64,000 bases of DNA from Alphaproteobacteria bacterium (GTDB taxonomy: Bacteria; Pseudomonadota; Alphaproteobacteria; SP197): the NCBI GenBank assembly GCA_016869675.1, contig VGDP01000004.1, positions 1-64,000 of the forward strand, read 5' to 3'. Shown here one piece after another: positions 44,230 to 53,304 of the stretch. Position 1 is the stretch's first letter. Each line of letters starts with the position of its first letter. The position numbers were made by a program, and so were the translations under genes. The notes below the pieces were generated by a model. That model did no database searches. It was not told the origin of the DNA and saw only the letters and a program-made list of their open reading frames with translations.

Positions 44230-45961
44230 GGGCGATCGCCGTCTCGATGGCCAGCCGGCGTGCCACGTCGTCCAACCCGACCAGAGCGAGACCGCGCACG
44301 GCGCCGACGATGGCGTCCGCCGGCGCGCCCTCGGGCCCGCCATCCGCCGCCAGCACCAGGGCCAGCACCGCGGCTTCGCCGACGCGGCCGTCCAGCGCCG
44401 CCGCCTCCACCCCGGCCAGCAGGGCGGGCGACGCGCCGCTCGAGGGCCGCGCCTCGGCCGTCTCGGCCAGGATGCCGGCGCCCGCCCCATCGCCCAGCGC
44501 CAGCAGCAGCGCGGCGGCCAGGGCGGCGCGCGCCGCGGCGTCAGCCTCGGTCGGCACGACGGTGCGCTGCCACCACAGGTTCATGCGCTCGGCCCCGCCT
44601 TCGCCGGCGTCCAGTTCGGCCAGGCGGGCCAAGGGCCACAGCGGCTCCATGGCGGCGGCGACCACGGCGTCGCGGTCCTCGGCCAGGCGCCACCACACCA
44701 GCGCGGCGGCGGCCCGGTCGTCGGCGATCAGGGCGCGCACCGCCACCGGCGCGAACCACACCAGCGCGTCCGACGGCGCCAGCTCGGCCACCAGACCGGC
44801 GAAGGCCCGCGCCGTGACCACGGCCGCCGGCCCGAAGCGCGCGGTGTCGAGCGCGGCGGTGATCGCCTCGGCGCGCGACTCGGGCGTTCGCGCCCCGCGC
44901 GCCGCTTGGTGCAGCAGGGCGCGGGCCATGGGACCGTCGAGCGCCGCCACTTGGTCGAGCGGCGCCCCGAGCATGGCCGTGTCGAACGTCACCGCGTCGT
45001 AGTAGTCGGTGAGCGAGCCCACCGAAAGGGCACCCAGGCCGGCCGCCTGCTCGGCCAGCGTCAGGCGTTCCGCGTCGGCGATCTCCGTGCTGCGCGCCAG
45101 CACCGCGATGGCCCAGGGGTCCTGCACGCCAGGACGCGCGAGGCCGAGCGCGCCGGCCATGGCCGCCTCGATCACCGAGGCGCCGGCCAGATCGGCGAGT
45201 TCGGGCACGCTTCCGGCCGCGGAGCCGCGTGCCAGCGGCACGAACGAGGGCGGCAGCGGCACGCCTGAGGCTTCCAGCACATCGAGGCCCAGGAGCGCCG
45301 CGACGGTGTGGCCGTCGCGCAACTGGCAGTAGATCGCGGCGCGCGCCCACAGCGGGTCCTCGTCGTCCTTGATCGCCACGTCGGCCTCGGCGCACGCGCT
45401 CTGCTCGTCGCCGCGCGCCATCAGGGCCTGGAACCGGTTGCGACGCGCGGCCAAGGCGACCGCCGGCTCGCCGAACGCGCCCGGCACGTCGCCGACCGCA
45501 TGGCCCATGACTGCCAGCTGATCGATCCGCAGTCCCAGCCAATGGACGCCCGCCGGGCCATCGGGGGGCGGGGCTGCCGTCAGCAGCAGGCGCCGGCCCA
45601 GATCGGCCAGCGCCGGCGAACCCGCGACCGGGCGCAGCCGCCCGACCATGGCTTCGAGCAGGGCGCGCCGGCTGCCGGACCACAGGCTGGTGCCGAGCCC
45701 GCCATCCTCGTCGCCGAGCGTGCCGAAAGATTCCGAGCCTATCGTCGCCGCGGTAACGATCTCGACGTCCTCGCCCGTCGTCGTGCCGGTGCCTGTTGCC
45801 GTCCCCTGCGTTTGGCTCGGCAGGATGTTGAGCGGAGGTTCCAGCTCCTCCTGGGTGATCGTGTCGTCCTGGGCCAAGGCCGGGCTCGGCGCCAAGGCGG
45901 GCACGGCCGCCAGCACGGCCGCCAGCAGGGCGCCGGCCGCGCTATTTCGGGAAGTGGTCAT
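44219..45961 (-). CDS. Exported hypothetical protein
   Basis: A 580-residue protein of unknown function. It starts with a clear signal peptide (SAAGALLAAVLAAVPALAPS then PALAQ) and a Thr/Gly-rich linker (TQGTATGTGTTTGEDVEI), so it is periplasmic or surface-exposed. The rest is Ala-rich and mostly helical, without motifs I know; it suggests an alpha-solenoid. WARAAIYCQLRDGHTVAALL and ACAEADVAI are the most family-like segments. It overlaps the small membrane gene upstream by 20 bp and xerD downstream by 11 bp, a tight trio divergent from aroK. Long proteins at this locus are conserved in related genomes, as I recall. Confidence 0.75.
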   Translation of the reverse strand: MTTSRNSAAGALLAAVLAAVPALAPSPALAQDDTITQEELEPPLNILPSQTQGTATGTGTTTGEDVEIVTAATIGSESFGTLGDEDGGLGTSLWSGSRRALLEAMVGRLRPVAGSPALADLGRRLLLTAAPPPDGPAGVHWLGLRIDQLAVMGHAVGDVPGAFGEPAVALAARRNRFQALMARGDEQSACAEADVAIKDDEDPLWARAAIYCQLRDGHTVAALLGLDVLEASGVPLPPSFVPLARGSAAGSVPELADLAGASVIEAAMAGALGLARPGVQDPWAIAVLARSTEIADAERLTLAEQAAGLGALSVGSLTDYYDAVTFDTAMLGAPLDQVAALDGPMARALLHQAARGARTPESRAEAITAALDTARFGPAAVVTARAFAGLVAELAPSDALVWFAPVAVRALIADDRAAAALVWWRLAEDRDAVVAAAMEPLWPLARLAELDAGEGGAERMNLWWQRTVVPTEADAAARAALAAALLLALGDGAGAGILAETAEARPSSGASPALLAGVEAAALDGRVGEAAVLALVLAADGGPEGAPADAIVGAVRGLALVGLDDVARRLAIETAIAHGL

Positions 45962-46109
45962 CGGGCAGCACGATCTCGACGGTCGCGGTTGGCGGCGGAA
46001 TGTCCCATGTCACGAGAAACGCCGCGCCGCCCACGATGGCGACGAGGACGACCAGGAGGACGATGCGGGACAACACCCGCGAGAACGGTTCGGAACGGCT
46101 GCGTGCCAC
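45942..46109 (-). CDS. Small single-pass membrane protein
   Basis: A 55-residue protein from GTG 46109. A basic, Ser/Arg-rich N-terminus (RSRSEPFSRVLSR) precedes one membrane helix (IVLLVVLVAIVGGAAFLV) and a short periplasmic tail, WDIPPPTATVEIVLPDDHFP. The P-P-P-T-A-T-V-E tail is distinctive. GTG 46109 is preferred: the longer frame to 46232 overlaps the likely aroK promoter and reads as arginine-rich filler. It overlaps the exported hypothetical by 20 bp, so the two products may act together at the inner membrane. Confidence 0.65.
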   Translation of the reverse strand: MARSRSEPFSRVLSRIVLLVVLVAIVGGAAFLVTWDIPPPTATVEIVLPDDHFPK

Positions 46110-46165
46110 GACGATTCCTGCGGTTCGCTGGGCCTGACGCCAGGGTGCCTGGCGTGGAAGGCCTC

Positions 46166-46195
46166 TTGCGGCCCTGCCGGGCGCGAGTCTATTAG
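46166..46195 (+). promoter_or_regulatory. Candidate promoter of aroK-aroB
   Basis: TTGCGG (46166-46171), 18 bp, TATTAG (46190-46195), 45 bp before the aroK ATG. Called by eye. Confidence 0.45.
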
Positions 46196-46240
46196 CTTGG
46201 CGGAACGCTTTCAACGCGAGCAGCGGGTGCACGACGCTTC

Positions 46241-46794
46241 ATGGGCGAATCAGTGGCCGCCCCGATCGACCGGATCATCGTCCTGGTCGGCCTCATGGGG
46301 GCCGGCAAGACGTCGGTGGGGCGGTGGCTGGCCGCGCGGCTCGACGTGCCCTTCATCGACACCGACGCCGAGATCGAGCGTGCCGCGGGCTGCACCATCG
46401 CGGAGTTCTTCGCCCGCCACGGCGAGGAGGCGTTTCGCGACGGCGAGCGCAAGGTGATCGCCCGCCTGCTCGAAGGGCCGCCCTGCGTGCTGGCCACGGG
46501 TGGCGGTGCGTTTATGGCACCCGAGACGCGCGAGGCCGTACGGGCCCACGGCACCTCAGTGTGGCTGCGCGCCGAGCTCGACGTGCTGGCCGCCCGGCTG
46601 GGCCGCAGCCGGCGCAAGACCCGGCCCCTGCTGGCGAACGGCGATCTGCGCGGCACGCTGCAGCGACTGATCGACCAGCGCTACCCCGTCTACGCCGAGG
46701 CCGACATCGTGGTCGATTCGGTCGATGGGCCGCACGAGGCGGTCGTCGTCGCCGTGCTGGAGGCACTCGCGCGCCGGCGCCACGAGGCATCGGC

Positions 46795-46798
<4 letters not shown>
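46241..46798 (+). CDS. aroK: Shikimate kinase
   Basis: Phosphorylates shikimate in aromatic amino-acid synthesis. 185 residues. Walker [19 protein letters not shown], the shikimate site [13 protein letters not shown] with F-x-R-x-G-E-E-x-FR ([14 protein letters not shown]), [10 protein letters not shown], and the lid [10 protein letters not shown] are present. ATG 46241 follows a poor ribosome-binding site. Its TGA overlaps the aroB ATG. Confidence 0.97.
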
Positions 46799-47943
<1,145 letters not shown>

Positions 47944-47958
47944 GGAGACGACGCCGTC

Positions 47959-49242
47959 ATGGACCTGGTGGTCTGGCTGACGATCGCGGTGATCCTGCTG
48001 CTGCTCGTGTGCTCAGCGTACTTCTCGGGCTCCGAGACGGCGCTGACGGCGACGTCGCGCGCCCGCCTACACCACCTGGAGACCGAGGGCAACCGGCGCG
48101 CCAGGCTGGCGCATCGGCTGATGAACGAGCGTGAAAGGCTGATCGGCACGATCCTGGTCGGCAACAACCTGGTCAACATCCTGGCGTCGTCCCTGGCAAC
48201 CAGCGTGCTGATCCGCCTGTTCGGCGACGCGGGCGTGGCGTACGCCACGGTGATCATGACCCTGATAATCGTGATCTACTGCGAGGTGCTGCCCAAGAGC
48301 TACGCCATCCGCAACGCCGACCGCGTGGCGATGCGCGTGGCGCCGTCGATGCGCCTGTTGATGATGGTGCTGCGGCCGGTGACCGCGACGCTGATGGTCG
48401 TGGTGCACACCACCCAGCGGCTGCTGGGCCTGGACAGGCACGCGATCAGCGGCACGATCGCGCGCGAGGAACTGAAGGGCGCCTTCGCGCTGCACGCGCG
48501 CCACGGCGGCATCGTCAAGGACGAACGCGCCATGCTCAACAGCGTGCTCGACCTAGCCGAGGTCGAGGTCGGCCAGGTCATGACCCACCGGCGCTCGATC
48601 CGCATGATCGACGCGGCGACGCCGCCGGCCGAGCTGATCGACGCGGTGCTGCGCAGCGGCCACATGCGTATGCCGCTGTGGGAGGACGAGCCCGACAACA
48701 TCGTCGGCATCATCCACGCGAAGGACGTGCTGCGCGCTGCGCGCGAGCAGGGCGGCCGGCTGGACGCCATCGACGTGCGCACCGTCGCCAAGGACCCGTG
48801 GTTTGTGCCCGACACGACCACCCTGACCGAGCAGCTCGAGGCGTTCCGCCGGCGCAAGGAGCACTTCGCCCTGGTGGTCGACGAGTATGGCAGCCTGATG
48901 GGGCTGATCACGCTCGAGGACATCCTCGAGGAGATCGTCGGCGAATTCGAGGACGAGTACGACCTGCCGGTACTCGGCGTGACGCCGCACCCGGACGGTT
49001 CGTTCACCATGGACGGCACCGTGCCGATCCGCAATCTCAACCGGGAATTCGGCTGGCGCCTGCCCGAGGACGAGGCCGCCACCATCGCCGGGCTGGTGAT
49101 CCACGAGGCACGCGAGATTCCGACCGTCGGCCAGACCTTCGCGTTCCACGGCCTGCGCTTCGTCGTGCTGGCCCGCCAGCGCAACCACGTCTCCTCGTTG
49201 AAGGTCACGCCCATCGCGCCGCCGCCCGAAGCCGAAGCCTGA
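47959..49242 (+). CDS. HlyC/CorC-family transporter (CNNM-CBS-CorC)
   Basis: A 427-residue inner-membrane protein. The N-terminal CNNM domain has about four membrane helices (LTIAVILLLLVCSAYFSGSE with TALTA is the hallmark). A CBS pair follows (VMTHRRSIRMIDA; HFALVVDEYGSLMGLITLED with ILEEIVGE), then a C-terminal CorC_HlyC domain (NLNREFGWRLPEDEAATIAG). Proteins of this type act in Mg or Co efflux. It is downstream of aroKB in many alphaproteobacteria; here it starts 15 bp after aroB. Confidence 0.93.
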   Translation: MDLVVWLTIAVILLLLVCSAYFSGSETALTATSRARLHHLETEGNRRARLAHRLMNERERLIGTILVGNNLVNILASSLATSVLIRLFGDAGVAYATVIMTLIIVIYCEVLPKSYAIRNADRVAMRVAPSMRLLMMVLRPVTATLMVVVHTTQRLLGLDRHAISGTIAREELKGAFALHARHGGIVKDERAMLNSVLDLAEVEVGQVMTHRRSIRMIDAATPPAELIDAVLRSGHMRMPLWEDEPDNIVGIIHAKDVLRAAREQGGRLDAIDVRTVAKDPWFVPDTTTLTEQLEAFRRRKEHFALVVDEYGSLMGLITLEDILEEIVGEFEDEYDLPVLGVTPHPDGSFTMDGTVPIRNLNREFGWRLPEDEAATIAGLVIHEAREIPTVGQTFAFHGLRFVVLARQRNHVSSLKVTPIAPPPEAEA

Positions 49243-49252
49243 CGGCACGGGC

Positions 49253-50167
49253 ATGGGCATCCTGAACATGCTGCTTCCCGTGCTGGCACCCGTGCTGGCG
49301 TGCGTCGGCGTCGGCTACGGCTGGGCGCGCGTGGGCGCGCCGGTCGATCCGCGCCAAGTGCGCGCGATCATCACCAACGTCGGCACGCCGTGCCTGGTGT
49401 TCGGCACCCTGGTGCGCCTCGAGGTTCCGATCGTGGCCCTGCTGTTGGTGTGCCTCGTGGTCGTGCTGGCGCTGGTGTGCTTCACCGCGATCGCGCTGCC
49501 GGCGCTGCGGCTGGCCGGCCTGCCGGCGTCGCCCTACCTGACGCCCCTGGTGTTCGGCAATCTGGGCAACATGGGCTTGCCGCTGTGCTTCTACGCCTTC
49601 GGCGAGGTCGGGCTGGAGCTGGCGATCGCGGCGTTCGCGATCCAATCGACCCTGTTCTTCACGCTGGGGGTCTGGTTCTTGTCGGGCCGCACCTCGCCCC
49701 GCGCGGCGCTGACCACGCCGGCGCCGTGGGCCATCGGCGCGGCGGTACTGTTCCTGGCCACGGGCGCGGCTCCTCCGCAGTGGCTGACCAACACGGTCGA
49801 GCTGATCGGCGGCCTGACCATACCGCTCATGCTCATCACGCTGGGCATCACGCTGGCGCGGCTGGCGATCGTGTCGGTGCGCCGTACGCTGGCGCTGTCG
49901 TTCCTGCGCCTGGCCATGGGCGTGGCGGTCGGCCTGTTCCTGGTCACCGTGCTGGCCATCGAAGGCGAGGCGCGCGGCGTGGTGATCATCCTGTGCGCCA
50001 TGCCCAGCGCGGTGTTCAACTATCTCATGGCGCTTTACTACGACCGCAAGCCCGAGGAGGTGGCGAGCCTGGTGGTCGCCGCCACGTTCCTGGCGCTGGT
50101 GACCTTGCCTTTCGTCGTCGGGTTCGCCATGTCCGAGGCCGGCCTGACCCACGTGGACATCCCCTGA
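49253..50167 (+). CDS. AEC-family transporter
   Basis: A 304-residue inner-membrane carrier of the auxin-efflux-carrier family, about ten hydrophobic segments. The first half carries TPCLVFGTLVRLEVPIVALL; TPLVFGNLGNMGLPLCFYAF has the helix-breaking N-x-G-N-x-G-L-P motif; the second half carries GGLTIPLMLITLGITLARLA and CAMPSAVFNYLMALYYDRKP. Substrates of bacterial members are dicarboxylates or similar acids. It follows the CorC gene by 10 bp. Confidence 0.9.
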   Translation: MGILNMLLPVLAPVLACVGVGYGWARVGAPVDPRQVRAIITNVGTPCLVFGTLVRLEVPIVALLLVCLVVVLALVCFTAIALPALRLAGLPASPYLTPLVFGNLGNMGLPLCFYAFGEVGLELAIAAFAIQSTLFFTLGVWFLSGRTSPRAALTTPAPWAIGAAVLFLATGAAPPQWLTNTVELIGGLTIPLMLITLGITLARLAIVSVRRTLALSFLRLAMGVAVGLFLVTVLAIEGEARGVVIILCAMPSAVFNYLMALYYDRKPEEVASLVVAATFLALVTLPFVVGFAMSEAGLTHVDIP

Positions 50168-50190
50168 CGTCCGCCGACACGAGGTAATCC

Positions 50191-50823
50191 ATGCCCCTGA
50201 GCCCGCCCGCGCCCCGCGAGCACTTGCACACTCGCCGCATCGTCTGCGAAGGCTTCCTGCGCGCCGATGGCCTGTGGGACATCGAGGCGTACCTGCTCGA
50301 CACCAAGACCTACGCCTTCACCAACCACGACCGCGGCACCATCGCGCCGGGCGGCCCGCTGCACGAGATGCGCCTGCGCCTGACGCTCGACGATGCGATG
50401 ACGGTGCGCGCGGTCGATGCGGTGACCGAGAGCGGACCCTACACGATGTGCGGCGCGATCACGCCGGCGTTCAAGGCGCTGGAGGGTCTGACCGTCGGCC
50501 CCGGCTGGCGGCGCCGGGTGCACGAGCTGCTGGGCGGCGTGAAGGGCTGCACCCACTTGGTCGAACTGCTGGGTCCCATGGCGACGGTCGCCTTCCAGAC
50601 GATCTGGTCGGCGAAGGGCCGCGAGAAGCGGGCGCGGTCAGACGGAGCGAAGCCGCCGGCGGCCGGCCGGCCGGCGCGCAAGCCCGGCTTCATCGACGGC
50701 TGCCATGCGCTGGCCAGCGACGGGCCGATCGTGCGCGACCATCACGCCCGCTGGTACAGCGGCCCGACGGCGACCTCGTCCTCGACACCCAGCAGCCCGG
50801 CCGACGCGACCAAGTCGCGGTAG
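50191..50823 (+). CDS. DUF2889-family protein
   Basis: A 210-residue member of DUF2889; function unknown. Recognisable blocks are LHTRRIVCEGFLRADGLWDI with EAYLLDTKTYAF, PLHEMRLRLTLDDAMTVRAV, ITPAFKALEGLTVGPGWRR, VKGCTHLVELLGPMATVAFQ, and IDGCHALASDGPIVRDHHAR ending WYSGP. After WYSGP the family normally ends, but here about 18 Ser/Thr-rich codons run on, antisense to the RHH gene. The natural stop may have been lost or the genes truly overlap by 82 bp. Confidence 0.82.
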   Translation: MPLSPPAPREHLHTRRIVCEGFLRADGLWDIEAYLLDTKTYAFTNHDRGTIAPGGPLHEMRLRLTLDDAMTVRAVDAVTESGPYTMCGAITPAFKALEGLTVGPGWRRRVHELLGGVKGCTHLVELLGPMATVAFQTIWSAKGREKRARSDGAKPPAAGRPARKPGFIDGCHALASDGPIVRDHHARWYSGPTATSSSTPSSPADATKSR

Positions 50824-51068
50824 TATTCCAGGATGTGGACGCGCAGCCCGGCCGTCAGGCTGCAGGCGTCGTTGTGCTGCGCCACCTCGGTGCAGACGTC
50901 GTGGATCGAACAGCGTTCGCGAGGGGCGATCTCGAACAGCGCACGTAACTTGGCCGGCTCCAACCGAACACTCGTGCGACGACCGGCCACTATGATGTTG
51001 CGAGTCTTGGGGGTGGTTTCCAGGGGTTGTATCTCAACCTCATTTTTTAACCATGGTTGATTCTGCAT
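50742..51068 (-). CDS. Ribbon-helix-helix domain protein
   Basis: A 108-residue protein. The core NIIVAGRRTSVRLEPAKLRA, LFEIAPRERCSIHDVCTEVA and SLTAGLRVHILEYYRDL matches the RHH_4 family (beta strand, two helices), often mislabelled as arylsulfotransferase-like. It is likely a dimeric DNA-binding regulator with unknown targets. ATG 51068 is preferred over upstream codons; the region before it is unusually AT-rich and holds a palindrome. Its last 82 bp overlap the convergent DUF2889 gene. Confidence 0.8.
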   Translation of the reverse strand: MQNQPWLKNEVEIQPLETTPKTRNIIVAGRRTSVRLEPAKLRALFEIAPRERCSIHDVCTEVAQHNDACSLTAGLRVHILEYYRDLVASAGLLGVEDEVAVGPLYQRA

Positions 51069-51089
51069 CGTTGCGATTCGATGTTCAAC

Positions 51090-51100
51090 CACAAATTGTG
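51090..51100. promoter_or_regulatory. AT-rich palindrome upstream of the RHH gene
   Basis: CACAAATTGTG, a perfect 11-bp palindrome with a central A/T, 22 bp upstream of the RHH ATG in a locally AT-rich stretch. It could be an operator for the RHH protein itself; inference only. Confidence 0.35.
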
Positions 51101-51171
51101 TAGAGACGTTGATGTTTTCCCGTGATTGTAAAGGTACTTGGATGTGGCCTGACGCACCGAGGCGACGTGAC

Positions 51172-51189
51172 CCCCTCACGATAGAGGGG
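51172..51189. terminator. Small hairpin between RHH and bolA
   Basis: CCCCTC (51172-51177), loop ACGATA, GAGGGG (51184-51189). A 6-bp stem without a T run. It lies upstream of the RHH start and downstream of the bolA stop; both genes are on the minus strand, so it could end the bolA transcript. Confidence 0.35.
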
Positions 51190-51220
51190 ACTCGCTAACA
51201 AATCCCTGGCGTCCCGCGGG

Positions 51221-51496
51221 TTAGTAAGCTTCCTCGGGCGCGCGCGTCTCCATCGACAGGGCGTGGACGGGACCGGCCAGATCCTCGGCCAGGCAGGTGT
51301 GCACGAGCCGCTGGCGCGCCACCCGGCCGAGCCCGCGAAACGCTTCGGCAACGATGATCAGGTGGAAATGGCTCTCGCCGTCGGGCCGCGCACCCGCATG
51401 TCCGGCGTGGCGCGCGGATTCGTCGATCAACTCCAGGCGGCTCGGCTGGAACCGAGCCCGCAGCTTCGCCATCATGCCATCCGCCACGCGTCCCAT
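51221..51496 (-). CDS. bolA: BolA-family protein
   Basis: A 91-residue partner of monothiol glutaredoxins in Fe-S handling and stress response. LELIDESARHAGHAGARPDG, ESHFHLIIVAEAFRGL with the conserved S-H-F and F-x-G, and VARQRLVHTCLAEDL then HALSMETRAP fit the family well; the HTCL-type helix segment holds the conserved His. The monothiol glutaredoxin is not adjacent. It is divergent from the J-domain gene, the usual alphaproteobacterial order bolA - dnaJ-like - cobS - cobT. Confidence 0.93.
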   Translation of the reverse strand: MGRVADGMMAKLRARFQPSRLELIDESARHAGHAGARPDGESHFHLIIVAEAFRGLGRVARQRLVHTCLAEDLAGPVHALSMETRAPEEAY

Positions 51497-51588
51497 GGTT
51501 CCATCCCCGTCACGATCCGCCGGTCGTATGTGCGCCCAGGGTGACCCGAGGTCAACTTGCGGCGGGTCCTCCCCGTGGCCATAGTTTC

Positions 51589-52155
51589 ATGGTGAAGGAA
51601 CCGTCCGCCTACAACCCGCGCTACGTCGGCTCCGCGCGCCACGCGCCGCCGATCGCGTGCGCCTGGCCCGAGTGCGACAAGGCCGGGGCCTACCGCGCGC
51701 CGCGCACGCGCGACGACCTGCGCGACTACGTCCATTTCTGCCTGGAGCACGTGCGCGCCTACAACGCCCAGTGGAACTACTTCCAGGGCATGTCGCCCCA
51801 GGAGATCGAGGCATTCCGCTCGTCGGACATCACCGGCCATCGCCCGACCTGGCGCCTGGGCCATCGTCACGCGCTGTTGCATGTGCGCCTGCGCCACGCC
51901 GACGTCTTCGGCCTGTTCGGGGCAGGCGCGCACCGTGCGCCGCGGGCGCCCGAGGAACCGGACCCCGAGCGGCACCGGGCGTTGGAAACCCTGGGCCTGT
52001 CCGAGCCCTTGACCATCGAGGTGCTGAAGGCGCGCTTCAAGGCCCTGGTCAAGCGCCTGCACCCGGACGTCAACGCCGGGGACCGACGCACCGAGGACCG
52101 CCTACGCGCGGTGATCAACGCCTACCGGACCATGTTGCGCCGGCGCCGCGACTAG
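51589..52155 (+). CDS. J-domain protein
   Basis: A 188-residue co-chaperone-like protein. The N-terminal half is specific to this alphaproteobacterial family (CAWPECDKAGAYRAPRTRDD, YVHFCLEHVRAYNAQWNYFQ with GMS). The J domain is at the C-terminal end (ALETLGLSEPLTIEVLKARF, LVKRLHPDVNAGD with the HPD motif, VINAYRTML). It probably stimulates a DnaK-type ATPase for a specific client; cobaltochelatase subunits encoded next to it are an obvious but unproven candidate. ATG 51589. Confidence 0.88.
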   Translation: MVKEPSAYNPRYVGSARHAPPIACAWPECDKAGAYRAPRTRDDLRDYVHFCLEHVRAYNAQWNYFQGMSPQEIEAFRSSDITGHRPTWRLGHRHALLHVRLRHADVFGLFGAGAHRAPRAPEEPDPERHRALETLGLSEPLTIEVLKARFKALVKRLHPDVNAGDRRTEDRLRAVINAYRTMLRRRRD

Positions 52156-52268
52156 CTGCGGCGTACCTTGTCCCGCCGGGCGGGTTCGTGTTAGCTGGAG
52201 CCATTCCCCGAGGAGCCTTTCGAACCCCTGACCTGGGCCGACCTCCGCGCCCCTAGCGATGGACTGCC

Positions 52269-53285
52269 ATGACGACACCTGCGCCCTCCGACCTGCCCCT
52301 GATGCCCGCCGGCGGCCCTGACATCCGCCTGTCGGTCCGCCAGGTCTTCGGTTTCGACACGGACATGGAAGTGCCGGCGTTCTCGACGCCGACCGAGCAC
52401 GTGCCGACGCTCGACGAGGCCTACCATTTCGACCGCGAGACCACGGTCGCGATCCTGGCCGGCTTCGCTCACAACCGCCGCGTGTTGATCCAGGGCTATC
52501 ACGGCACCGGGAAGTCGACCCACATCGAGCAGGTCGCGGCGCGGCTGAACTGGCCGTGCATCCGCATCAATCTGGACAGCCACATCAGCCGAATTGATCT
52601 GGTCGGCAAAGACGCGATTGTGCTGCGCGACGGCAAGCAGGTCACCGAGTTCCGCGAGGGCATCCTGCCGTGGGCGCTGCAGAACCCGACGGCGCTGGTG
52701 TTCGACGAGTATGACGCCGGCCGGCCCGACGTGATGTTCGTGATCCAGCGCATCTTGGAGGTCCAGGGCAAGCTGACGCTGCTGGACCAGAACCGTATCA
52801 TCCGGCCGCACAAGGCGTTCCGCCTGTTCGCCACCGCCAACACGGTCGGCCTGGGCGATACCACCGGCCTCTACCACGGCACCCAGCAGATCAACCAGGG
52901 CCAGATGGACCGCTGGAACATCGTGGCAACCCTGAACTACCTGCCGCACGACGAGGAAGTGAAGATCGTGCTGGCCAAGTCGCCGCACTACAACACGCCC
53001 GAGGGGCGCAAGACCATCTCGGCCATGGTCGCGGTGGCCGATCTGACACGCGCCGGGTTCATGAGCGGCGACATCTCGACCGTCATGTCGCCACGCACGG
53101 TCATCACCTGGGCCGAGAACGCCGAGATCTTCGGCGATATCGGCTTCGCGTTCCGTGCCACGTTCGTCAACAAGTGCGACGAAGTGGAGCGCACGACGGT
53201 GGCCGAGTACTACCAGCGTTCGTTCGGCCGCGAGTTGCCTGAATCGGTCATGAGCGCCGGGTCGAAGGCGCGCCGCCTGTCCTAG
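52269..53285 (+). CDS. cobS: Aerobic cobaltochelatase subunit CobS
   Basis: AAA+ ATPase of the CobNST cobaltochelatase, which inserts cobalt into hydrogenobyrinic acid diamide in B12 synthesis. 338 residues. Walker A is [16 protein letters not shown] (around residue 80) and Walker B is [16 protein letters not shown]; the N-terminus [20 protein letters not shown] is family-specific. cobT follows 19 bp later. cobN is not in the window. Confidence 0.95.
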   Translation: MTTPAPSDLPLMPAGGPDIRLSVRQVFGFDTDMEVPAFSTPTEHVPTLDEAYHFDRETTVAILAGFAHNRRVLIQGYHGTGKSTHIEQVAARLNWPCIRINLDSHISRIDLVGKDAIVLRDGKQVTEFREGILPWALQNPTALVFDEYDAGRPDVMFVIQRILEVQGKLTLLDQNRIIRPHKAFRLFATANTVGLGDTTGLYHGTQQINQGQMDRWNIVATLNYLPHDEEVKIVLAKSPHYNTPEGRKTISAMVAVADLTRAGFMSGDISTVMSPRTVITWAENAEIFGDIGFAFRATFVNKCDEVERTTVAEYYQRSFGRELPESVMSAGSKARRLS

Positions 53286-53304
53286 GACGCCCAGGGACGC
53301 CACG

